NCBI GenBank assembly: GCA_019022495.1
Contig: JAFEKR010000004.1
Coordinates: 2,294,001 to 2,358,000 of the forward strand
Direction: 5' to 3'
DNA length: 64,000 nt
Origin: Epichloe hybrida
Lineage: Eukaryota; Ascomycota; Sordariomycetes; Hypocreales; Clavicipitaceae
Shown: in pieces, positions 49,773 to 59,647 of the stretch
Layout: the number at the start of each line of letters is the position of its first letter
Numbering within the stretch: position 1 is the stretch's first letter
Notes under the pieces: generated by a model
Database searches by the model: none
The model's input: only the letters and a program-made list of their open reading frames with translations
Told to the model about the DNA's origin: nothing
Program-made: the position numbers and the translations under genes

Positions 49773-49983
49773 TACTTTTTACTATTAACTATTATTACTA
49801 TAATAATTACATGTAATTATGTAATTGTAATTGTAATTATTATCTTGTAGTTGTAATTAATTTGTAATTATAAAGTCTATCTTGTAATTAATTGTAATTG
49901 TAGTTGTAGTTGTAATTAATTGTAATTATTACAACTACAACTACACAATTACATTTGTAGTTGTAATTAAATACAATCCTCTG
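49773..49983 (+). mobile_element. right terminal region of the hAT element
   Basis: Rich in TTGTAATTGTAGTTGTAATT in both orientations and ending CAATCCTCTG, so the inward terminus is CAGAGGATTG. This matches the CAGAGTATTG ends of the hM copies at nine of ten positions. The left terminus of the element is not in the window. Confidence 0.8.
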
Positions 49984-49996
49984 ATAGCTAGTAAGC

Positions 49997-50232
49997 TATT
50001 TAGGAGCCTAGCTATAAGTAAGAGGGTAATTATAAGGCCTTACTTATAATAATACCTATAATTACTAGTGTACTTCGCAGGCAAGCTATGTCCTAGGGCT
50101 AGGTTTACATAACACTAGCAAGCCACTAGCTATAAGCTAGTAACTCGCACGCATAACACACTTAGACCTAGCAAGCTTTAGTTAATATACTAGAGCCCCC
50201 ATACCTCTTGCCTAGCTACCATTGTTCTCACA
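49997..50232 (+). repeat. LTR-like repeat (LTR-d), longer copy
   Basis: 236 bp, TATTTAGGAGCCTAGC to TTGTTCTCACA, related to 457-540. No duplication of flanks is seen and no primer site or coding region follows, so LTR identity is tentative. Confidence 0.45.
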
Positions 50233-50390
50233 AGTAGTGTAATTACTAACTACACTAACTATAAAAACTACAAATATAGTGTTAGTAAAAAAAAAGTAAG
50301 CTTTTTTATTATATAAGGTTATTATAAGGATTAAAAGACAGCTAGTCATATAGAAGCTTTTATAATTACCTATTTTACCTAATTAGTTAT

Positions 50391-50867
50391 TGTGTGGCTA
50401 GAATTGTGACCTCTCAAGACCTCTCTCGAGACTTCTCTCACAAGACCACAGGCCTCTAGACCTCGGCATCGTCGGATCTATCGGCATCGCCGGATCAATC
50501 GGATCCCTAGTCATGTGACTATCTAGCTAGATAAAATCCCTAGATTCCCTCCCCTTTTATAGAAAATTAACTCTCCCTTTATTGCCTTTAGCTTAGATTG
50601 TTTAATAGATAAGATAACCTAGCATTGTGTTTAACCTAATAAGATGAATTTGACCTAACATTGAAAAGAGACCTTAGCAGCTTGGATCCTCGCGATGGAT
50701 CGAAAATATCGCAGGCCTAGATCCCGTTATCTAGGTTCCGTCATTAGTATCGTTAAATTCGTTAGTATTGTTAGCATCGTCAATATCATCATTTTTATCG
50801 TTATCATTAGCTTCGTCATCGAGACCGTCAAATCCGTCGTTTTTGGGTGTTTGTTTTCGCCCGACAA
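50391..50867 (+). repeat. solo LTR, family LTR-g, in hM G
   Basis: 477 bp, TGTGTGGCTAGAATTG to GCCCGACAA. Flanks GTTAT at 50386-50390 and ATTAT at 50868-50872 restore the hM sequence when one is removed. Little mutated: it still has TCGTCGG and CCGTCGT. The short open frame inside is part of the LTR. Confidence 0.85.
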
Positions 50868-51929
50868 ATTATATAATTTATAAAATTTACCTTTTTTTAA
50901 GGATTTTACTATAACTAGGGTTATTTATAATATTATACCTTTTTAATAATACTATTATACTTATTACTTTATTTTACTAATATAACTTAAAGAAAAACCT
51001 TCTTATTATTTTATTTACTATTACTATTAATTATTTTATATTTTTATATATTACTATTATTATTTTAAATAAAAAATACCCTAAACTAATAGAATAAAAT
51101 TAATTAAGAAATCTAGATAAATAACTAGAAGTTAATAAAATATATACTTAGTACTTAAATATTATTCCTTAAATAATAAGAACTTTAAAAAAGCTTAAAC
51201 TATTTATTTAAGATTTAAACTAATTAAATATTACTTTTAGATTTATAATTCTAAAGCTTTAAGAAGTTATCTATAGTAACTTTATATATCTTATTACTAT
51301 AATATATAAATAAAGAATATAATAAACTAAGATTTATAATTTATTAATAAGTAATTAATAGTATTATTTTAATTACCCTATATAGCTTAATTAAGCTATA
51401 AAAATAAGTTTAACTTATTTTTTTTTTAAAATAATACTAGGACTTACTTTTATGTAATATACTATACTTATTATAAAAGCTTTAATAACTTTAATAATCT
51501 TAAGTACTGTTATTACTATTATTACTCAATTACTATTATTACTCAATTACTATTATTACTTAATTACTATTATGACTTAATTACTATTATGACTTAATTA
51601 CTATTATGACTTAATTACTATTATGACTTAATTACTATTATGACTTAATTACTATTATTACTATTATTTTACTTTTATTATTATTTTAAAAAAATATAAA
51701 AAAGAAAACGTTTTTACAATATTAATATTTTTAAAACCCTTAAAATACTAAGTTATTAAAAACTATAGCTTTTACTATAGTAATTTACTTATAATTACTT
51801 ATAATTACTAGTATTTATATTTTATTTATTTATTAGTTATTTATTTTTAATTAAACTTTAACACTAATAATATTATAAGTAATATAAGTAATATTAGTAA
51901 TATTAGTAATATTAGTAATATTAGTAATT

Positions 51930-52180
51930 TAAGCTCTTATAAGCTATCTTAAGCTAGTATAAGCTAGTATAAGCTATATTAAGCTATTCTGAGCTATGTT
52001 AAGCTATTCTCAGCTAGTATAACCTATCTTAAGCTATTGTAAAGCTATTATAAGCTATCTTAAAGCTATTATACGCTAGTATAAGCTATTAAAAGCTAGT
52101 ATAAGCTATGTTAAGCTATTCTAAGCTAGTATAACCTATCTTAAGCTATCTTAAAGCTATTATTAGCTAGTATAAGTTAT
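51930..52180 (+). repeat. decamer array in hM G, irregular
   Basis: About 24 units of TAAGCTAxxx, with several longer spacers (AAAGCTATTA, ACCTATCT), more diverged than in copies F and H. Confidence 0.88.
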
Positions 52181-53132
52181 ATTAGATCTTCAAGTACCTA
52201 TATAATATTAGTAATAAATGTTAATAAGTAGATAACTTTCTCCTAATTTAGATTATTATCTTTATGATAAAAAAAAATAAAAACTTAGATTATCCTTTAT
52301 TTAGATATTAGAAACTAAATTCAAGTGTTATTTTTACGCTTTAAGAATAAAGCCTTATATACCTAAGTAAACCCTCTTCTATTAATAATGGATCCTCCTA
52401 TGTACACTCCCTAGATGTGGTTAAGTGAGTTAAATTTGTGAATAATGAAATTTAATTTTAAATAAGAGCTAAGGTATAAAAAGCCTATGGGTTTAAACCC
52501 TAGAAGCAAGGCACCTTATAACTTTAGTGATTAGATAAAACTTGCGGATTTGCTTTAATTTTTTAGTTATAAATAAATAAATGAATATATATATATTATA
52601 AGTTGAATAATAAAAATATATAAGGACTTACTTTTAATTTCTTAATTCATAATTATAGTCTTATTATTATTTAATTCCTTTCCTATATAAATTATAATTA
52701 TTTATAATATACTAGGACCCACTTTTAATTTTACTACTATTAGTAATTTAGTATTAATAGAATTTTATAGTAATATTATAATAGAATCTTACTATTAATT
52801 TAACTAGGTTTAACCTATTTTCTTTTATAATAGTAATATTATAAGTTTCTTTTACTTGTGTTAGTATTATCAGAATTTTGTAGTAATATTATAATAGAAT
52901 CCTACTATTAATTTAACTAGGTTTAACCTGATTTTTACTATAATAGTAACATTATAGGTTACTTTTACTTGTATTAGTATTTTTAGAGTTCTATAGTAAT
53001 AAGAACCCCTTACTTTATGTATAATATATTATATAGTAACCTTTTCCTTATAAGTAAGCTCCCTTTCCCTTCCCTATTTCCTTTACACTTATATCCTTAT
53101 ATCTTTTCTAATATTACACTTTAAGATATAAA
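52181..53132. other. AT-rich DNA with a 115-bp duplicated unit
   Basis: No coding frame recognised. 52780-52990 holds two units of about 118 bp (AGAATTTTRTAGTAATATTATAATAGAATC, in shorter blocks, plus AACTAGGTTTAACCT). ACTAGGACCCACTTTT at 52710 links it to the 110-bp array of hM Z. The stretch at 52380-52530 is less mutated. Confidence 0.5.
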
Positions 53133-54670
53133 TGTGGCTTCCTCCAGACCCTTAGACGATAGTTAGTCTAACTGTGGCCAAAGCGTGAGTTCTCTAAAGG
53201 GATGCACGTAATGTGATTAATTATATTATAAGTAACCTTATACTACTTATAGTAGCTTTATACTATTACCTTACTTTTCCCCCTTTTTACTTACCTTCTC
53301 TCCTAGCTAGATTTCTCTCCTTTTCTCTTTTCTTAGCTATTATTATTAACTTTATTACTATTATTAAATTTAACCCTTTACACTAGTATAATATTCCTTA
53401 GTGTAACTAATACTAATTAGTAATTAACTATAACTATAAATAAGCTAGGTATTATAAGAAAAGATATTTCTATAGATAATATAGCCCCTTACCTCTTAAG
53501 CTAACTTATATAGGCTATTTAGGTAAAGAGATATAACTCTAAAGTGTGCTAAAGGAAAATAGACTAGAATCCTAGTTGTAAGCTTATTAGACTTCTAAGG
53601 GATTAATCTATTAACTCTTAGGCCTTTAGGATATTTAGTTAATTATTAATCTTATTATCTATTATAAGAAAACTAACTAAACAACTAAATCTATTACTAT
53701 AAGGTATTTTATTTAAACCTAATATTAAAAATAACCCTTAGCTAAGCTAGCTAACCTATATAACCTCTCTTTACACTCTCTTTATAACCCTTTTTCTCTT
53801 TTCTTTATAGCTTTTTATACCTTAGTGCTTTAGGTATTAAGTTACTTCTATATCTATGCTATCTTTATGGCTTATTTTTCTCTTTTTTACTATTTTTCTT
53901 TCTTTTACCCTTTTTCTATTATTTTTATTATTTCTCTCTATTTATCCTATTAATCTTACTAATCCTATTTATTTTATTTATTTTATTTTATTTATTCTAT
54001 TTATTTTACCTTACTTATCCTATTTATTTTATTTATCCTATTTACCTTATTTTTCCTATTTTTCTTATTTTACTTACCTTTTAGATTTACCTAGTTTATC
54101 TCTCTTAATAAGCGTAAAAATTACCCTATTATTATACTACTATTTAGTTTATTTTGATTATTTAAGAAAACTAAACCTTTCTTAAGAAAGGAATAAAATT
54201 AAATATTAGACTATTAATAAGATAAACTTTATACCTTATTTTCTCTAATACTAAGGTACCCTAAAAGCCTTTAGTAATAGCTTTTAAAAGACTAGAAAAA
54301 AATAGTTTACTAAGGTAACTATAGCTATATTTATTTATACTTATAAAAAACTAGGAAAAGCTTACCTAACTAGACTTAAAGACTACTATATAGCCTAAGC
54401 TTAATAATTAGATTATAAGGTTTATTTATACTAGTAAGTATTAGAACTAGTAAGGAGAAAACCTTTAAAAAAACTTTAAAGAAAATTTTAAAGGTTAAAC
54501 TAAAGATATATTTAAAAAAGCTACTAATAAGCTTATAAGAGAGCTATAAAACTCTTTATAAGATAATAATATTTATATTAGCTAAGAAGTAAGCCTTCTT
54601 ATTTTAATAGCTCTTAAATATATACTTTAAGAGGTAATAATAACTCTATAGCTAACAGATAGGTTATAAT
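53133..54670 (+). mobile_element. CopB family 5' end: LTR, leader and gag start (truncated)
   Basis: LTR 53133-53412 (280 bp, TGTGGCTTCC to GTAACTAATA). The leader at 53413-54250 is collinear and inverted with 25450-26193. Degraded gag runs from about 54290 to 54670, where the next MITE begins. A long hydrophobic open frame at 53856-54185 arises from a TTTAT/CCTATTTAT-rich leader, not from a gene. It may be the missing 5' half of the element at 31260, but the two lie 22 kb apart. Confidence 0.82.
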
Positions 54671-56493
54671 CAGAGCTTTGCATGTAGTGTAGTAAATGTA
54701 GTATTTTGGCTTTTGTTGTAGTATGTAGTCTAGTAGATTTTAGTGTAGTGTAGTATATAGTGTAATGTAGTAAATACTATACTACACTACAAATACTACA
54801 AATGTAGTATTAGTAGAAAAGAAAGTGGGGTATTATATAGTTTTATAATATTCCTTAGATTTTTCTTAATTAAGTTAATATTAGCTGTTTTTTTATTATA
54901 ATTTAGTTATTTAGTTATAAATTCTTAAAGTTTAATATTATTAAGATTATTAAGCTAATTATAGGTATATAGAAGCTAAATAAGGTATATTTTAGTTTAT
55001 AATTATAACCTATTTTTTCCCTTAATTATAAAGGTTACTTTATCTTAATATCTTTTTCTTTAGATTTACTATTTATTTTAGTATGCTTTTTTTACTTAAA
55101 ATATAGGAATTACCCTAAAGAAATTATTTTTTATTATATATAAATAAGACTAAAACTCTAATAATATTATATATATATATATAACTATCTTATTAATAAG
55201 AGAATATTAAAATTTAACTAATAAAGAAGTTCCTAGTAATATAGCTATTTTATTAGAGTTATAAATAATTATATTAACTTTAAGGGTTTTTTTAGTAAAA
55301 GGAATAGTAAAAGTACTAAGTAAAGTTACTTAAAAAGAACTTAAATATTTAATTATAGATTTAATAAATATATATAATGAATTTTCCTTAGTATTAAAGT
55401 TATTTAAAAATAAGCTTTAAAAGTAAGTTAAATAATATAGATTATCTTTAGTTTTCTTACTTAGTAATATAGTTTTTTCTAAAAATAGGTCTAAAAGTAG
55501 GTCTAAAAGTGGGTCCTTATACCTATAGGTAACTTCTTTATAGCTTTCTTGCTTAAATATAAGATTTTTACTTAAACAAAGGAATTTTTATAAAAGTAAG
55601 TCTATAAATAGGTCTTTATAACTATAAGTAACTTCTCTATAGCTTTCTTACTTAAATATATAATTTTTACTTAAAAGAGAGAGATTTTTATAAAAGTAAG
55701 TTTATAAGTAAGTTATTATAACTATAACTTACTTCTTTATAGCTTTCTTACTTATATATATGATTTTTACTTAAAGGAAATACTTATTAATACTAATAGC
55801 TAATAAATTTATAAGCTATTATAAGCTATTATAAGCTATTATAAGCTATTATAAGCTATTATAAGCTATTATAAGCTATTATAAGCTATTATAAGCTATT
55901 ATAAGCTATTATAAGCTATAATAAGCTATAATAAGATATAATAAGCTACTTATATTAAGTTTACTAGTAGTTTTTTTATAGTTTTTTTAAAATAAGTAAT
56001 AATAATAATTTATAGAAATATAAAATAATTTATAGAAATAGTAAATAATATAATAAGAAGGTTTTTCTTTAAGTTATATTAGGGAAATAAAGTATTAAGT
56101 TAAATAGTATTATTAAAAAAGTATAATATTATATATAACCTTACTTAGTTATAATAAAATTATAAAAATAATATAATATTATAAATTCTATAACTAATTT
56201 AATAAAATAGGTAATAATAAAAGCTTTTATATAACTAGCTTTCTTTTAACCTTATAAATACTAATAACTAATAAAAAGTCTAATACTACATTTGTAGTGT
56301 TTGTAGTTAGTGTAGTTTAGGAAAAAAAATTTGTAGTGTAATGTATTGTAGTTTTTTTTTTTTGTAGTTAGTGTAGTGTAGTTTTTTTTTCCTTGTAGTT
56401 AGTGTAGTTTATAGTGTAGTGTAGTTTGTAGTGTAGTTACTACACTACACTACAAATACTACACTACACTACACGTTTTAGTGCAATACTCTG
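54671..56493 (+). mobile_element. hM copy E, chimera of two subfamilies
   Basis: The left end CAGAGCTTTGCATGTAG and body to about 55795 match subfamily D (42704). From about 55800 the sequence is the right part of subfamily B/C with decamer array, ending GTGCAATACTCTG at 56493. Left flank GTTATAAT and right flank TAGACTAG differ, as expected if two elements were joined rather than one inserted. Confidence 0.82.
55810..55940 (+). repeat. decamer array in hM E
   Basis: About 13 units, the first 11 being identical TAAGCTATTA, the most homogeneous run in the window and therefore probably the youngest expansion. Confidence 0.93.
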
Positions 56494-56705
56494 TAGACTA
56501 GCCCCTAGGCTACTGCGATAGGGCGTTAATATAGTATTAAGAGACTTAAGGAGAAAGGAGGAAGGGTAAGAGGCTATCCCTAGTGATGCCCCTTATACCC
56601 CCTTAGCTACTTATATAAGCCTCCTTTCCCTACCTTAACTACTTTTACTACTTCTCTCTTTAATTACTATATAAATAATGCTTAGGCAAAGCCTAAGCCC
56701 TTATA
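56492..56705. repeat. LTR-e, 214 bp, copy 2 (inverted relative to 4254)
   Basis: TGTAGACTAGCCCC to CCTAAGCCCTTATA, the reverse complement of 4254-4467 at the same length. Its first two bases overlap the last two of hM E. Confidence 0.7.
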
Positions 56706-58570
56706 TATACCCTTACTTACCTATTATTAATAAACTCCCCTTTATATTAACCCCTAGTAATATATGTAATACTTACGTTATATATGCCCTTAGTTATTAT
56801 AATAAAAACTACCCTTACTAATAGCTATCTATAAAGCATCTAATAGGCACTTACCTTACTACCTTATTATCTATTATAGTAACCCCCCTTACTTCTAGGT
56901 GTTATTTTATAGTGTGCGTAACACGTTTGCCTTACTAATAGGTTATTTATTATAAATAATTACCTTACCCCTACCTATTATGCGTAACATATTTGCCTTA
57001 CTAATAGGTTATTTATTATAAATAATTACCTTACCCTTACCTATTTATAGTATACCTAATATAGGTATAACTTTTACTATAAATATCTTACTTTAGCTTA
57101 TACTTATCTTACTTTCCCCTTTATATAATACTATCTCTTTATTATTATAATCCTATTATGCTTTCCTTATTATCTTATTAGTTCTCTCCTTCTAAATAAT
57201 TATTTCCTTTACTAAAATGCCTTAATACTAAACTAATACCCTTATTCCTATAGCTTTAGTAGCTATAGGAGTAGTTACTCTTACTATACTAATATTCTAT
57301 TTTATTAGTAAGTACTTTATAGAGGGAAACTCTAATAATAAATAGTATACTATACTTAAATTAGTCTAGTGTCCCTATAGTTCTTATATTAAATAAGCTC
57401 TTATTACTAGTATCTTAAACTATTATTTACCCTAAAGTAAGGAGTTATATTCTCCTTATTAGTAGTATTATATTACCTATATATAATACACTAGGCTTTT
57501 ATTTACTAACCTATAACTCTAATATACCCTTAAGAATCTTAAGGCTAAAATTACTATAGGTATATATATTATTAAACCTAAAGTCCCTAAGACTATAACT
57601 ACTAAGAAAAAGATACTTATTTTATTATAAAGATATTACTATCTTATTAGTTACTAGAACGCTTTCCTTAGCTAGGCATAATTTAACCTAGCTCTTATAT
57701 ACTTAGCTCTTAAGGTATCTCTAGCTATAGATACCCCTATAATAAATATAACTAGCCTTAATATTATCCCCTTTATTAGCGCTAGCCCTTTAGCTAGTTA
57801 TAGTATAGTGTAATCTATATAATAAGTTACTAGTATTTTATTCTAATAGAACTAATAGGTTATTAGTAGCCTAAATACTATATATAAAGAAATATATAAA
57901 TAGTTTATTACCCTTATCTAGGCGCTTACTTTTTATTATTATAGTAAGAACTAATACTATTATTAAATTACTAAGTTAAGTAATAACTCTCCTTTCTATT
58001 ATTACTAGTAGCTTACTTATCTTCTCTTTAAGTTAAAGTTAGCTAGTTTTTCTCCTAAATATACCCCTAGAAACCCTAAAGCTAGCTAACCCCTAGCTAG
58101 AAATAATATTCCTTATTTTACTAAGACTACTATTTTTACTTACTATCCCCCTCCTTATACTTTAGTTATACCTTTACTTATATATACTTTATATACTAAC
58201 CTTACTTATACTATTTAAAACCTAGGTTATATCCCTAGTAAATAACTCTTTATACTATAACTATTACTAGGTAAATATACTATAGCTATATTAGTAAAGC
58301 ACTAACTCTAAATAAAGGTAATATATACCTATATAAACTCTTCTATTAATTTAGATAAAAACTTAGAGAATAATTATTCCCTTTAAGTAATAGTAATAAA
58401 CTATAATATATTAGTATTATAAATATATATAAGAGTCTTTATAGGTAAATAAGTTTTCTAAAATTAACTTAGTCTATTATTATATTATATATCTCCCTAT
58501 TTTACCTTAAACTTATTAAGGGCTTATATTTATACTATATTCTCTAATAGTTCCTATATAAGCTATATAT
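56706..58570 (+). pseudogene. RIP-degraded retroelement interior, gag-like, unassigned
   Basis: Plus-strand frames between about 57210 and 58250 read as protein once TAG/TAA are taken as Gln (for example LALIYLALKVSLAIDTP near 57690, SSLNTIYKEIYKQF-type helix near 57870-57900, proline-rich YYPPPYTLVIP near 58145). This resembles a structural gag more than pol, but no motif fixes the family. Two 70-bp direct repeats lie at 56926-57050. It ends sharply at about 58570, the border with GC-normal DNA. Confidence 0.45.
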
Positions 58571-58609
58571 AGCTTACGCAAGACCTCCATCCTCTATATC
58601 TAGTTCGCG

Positions 58610-59214
58610 TCAGGGTACACATTTTCTGGGTGGCAAGAGCCATCCCAAAGCGGGCCAGCTACTCTCATTTAGTTTGCCAAAAACTCTATTACAGAATCTA
58701 TGATCGCTTGACTCACTATTTGCTTGATGGCCATTGGACCCGAATCGAATGACGTTGTGTCCACGATCAGGCGTCAGCCTCCTCTCGCATGCGAGCTGGT
58801 CTTTCTTGCTGCCGCCACCGCCCGTCCAAATGTCAATCTGGTTGCCGCTGCAAGTAGCGCAGATATCTTCGTTGCGCAAGTACTTCTTGGTATACGGGTC
58901 CCACACGATTTCGCACTTGTTGTATGCACCAGGAACGCTGGCCATGGTTAGCGGGTCCTGGAATGAGCCACTGCCTTTGGCGGTGTACCCGCGGCCGCAG
59001 TCGTAAGCAATAGCGTTGCCGCCGCCATTGTTGTCGGGGTCTAGAAATGGGGAGAGAAGACTGTTAATTTCCTCAGATGAAAGGCGAAGAGACAGAGTTC
59101 CAAGTTACCTCCGAAAAAGGTGTGCTGGACATTTGATACAGTGGTGAAAGCACTCGCTCCACTGGCCACCACAAACACGGCAACAGCCTTAGCAATCGAA
59201 GATTTGATTTGCAT
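58610..59214 (-). CDS. small secreted cysteine-containing protein
   Basis: Two exons: 59109-59214 and 58610-59040, with a 68-bp intron (GTAACT ... TTCTAG). The start is ATG 59214 in context CCAAAATGC; there is no upstream in-frame ATG. The predicted protein has 178 residues. Residues 1-22 form a signal peptide (MQIKSSIAKAVAVFVVASGA, cleavage after ASA). The mature part has NGGGNAIAYDCGRGYT, DPLTMA, YNKCEIVWDPYTKKYL, NEDICATCSG, IDIWTGGG and LACERRLTP. This Cys pattern and the DPLTMA/KKYL-x-x-ED-x-C-x-x-C/ID-x-W series recall a family of fungal extracellular proteins related to 3D-domain barrels; family recall is from memory. Function is unknown; a role at the cell surface or as an effector is possible. 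After about residue 140 the C-terminus (FGSNGHQ...PPRKCVP) looks unlike the rest. A second intron (GTGAGT, about 58713) or a truncated 3' end is possible because the RIP border is only 40 bp downstream. Confidence 0.72.
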
Positions 59215-59290
59215 TTTGGTCAAAAGGACGAGAAATCTCGATGTTGCTAGTCAAGTGGGTTTCAAACGGGAAGAACGGGCGACCGCCCAG

Positions 59291-59300
59291 TCTTTTATAT
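59291..59300 (-). promoter_or_regulatory. TATA-like box of the secreted-protein gene
   Basis: Minus strand ATATAAAAGA, 77 bp upstream of the ATG, in a region of otherwise normal composition. Confidence 0.5.
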
Positions 59301-59304
59301 GGTA

Positions 59305-59640
59305 TTTCTGCCTTTCCTTTCCGCAAGGCTTTCCTATTCTGGGCATGAAAATCTGTTGACTTGTTACATAATGCCTCAGGGGCTTATAATCGCCGAGCCG
59401 CTTAGTGAGGAGAGTGTCTCAACTAGACACGTTGTCAAGCAAAATACATGCTTTAGTGTGATATAGTAAGTTTTGCCGGGATGAAATCGGGGATTAGTTC
59501 AGTCCGGCGCTAGCTCTAGAATGGCCGCATTCCACTGCGCGTTTACCATTTCGGGGCATGTGCTTCATGGCTCAATGTGACTACGACCTTATGTTATAAC
59601 CATGTCACCGTCGGTTAGCATGTGAGGGTCATGGCCTGGG
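59305..59640. other. intergenic DNA, no gene seen
   Basis: Between the secreted-protein promoter and the glucanase pseudogene tail. A minus-strand frame at about 59608-59715 (FELKEGGTVVFHPGHD, stop at about 59600) reads well but is in a different frame from the glucanase tail. It might belong to the tail of another gene. Confidence 0.35.
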
Positions 59641-59647
59641 TGGAAGA

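Larger units (their letters stand above)
50233..52180 (+). mobile_element. hM copy G, left terminus missing, split by a solo LTR
   Basis: Starts inside the subterminal region (TAGTGTAATTACTAACTACAC) without CAGAG. It runs collinearly with copies B and C and ends after a decamer array at about 52180 without the right terminus. A solo LTR-g lies at 50391-50867. It has its own 17-bp repeat (TTACTATTATGACTTAA, about seven units, 51525-51660) where other copies have nonamers. Confidence 0.82.

Noticed and set aside
50695..50883. Isoleucine/valine-rich frame that looks like a transmembrane segment
   Set aside because: It is the ATCGTTAG-type triplet repeat inside solo LTR-g and is absent as a frame in the copy at 34751.
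53856..54185. 109-codon hydrophobic frame that looks like a membrane protein
   Set aside because: It lies in the CopB leader, whose TTTAT/CCTATTTAT repeats generate Leu/Phe/Tyr codons. The inverted copy near 25485-25679 gives a similar artefact on the other strand.
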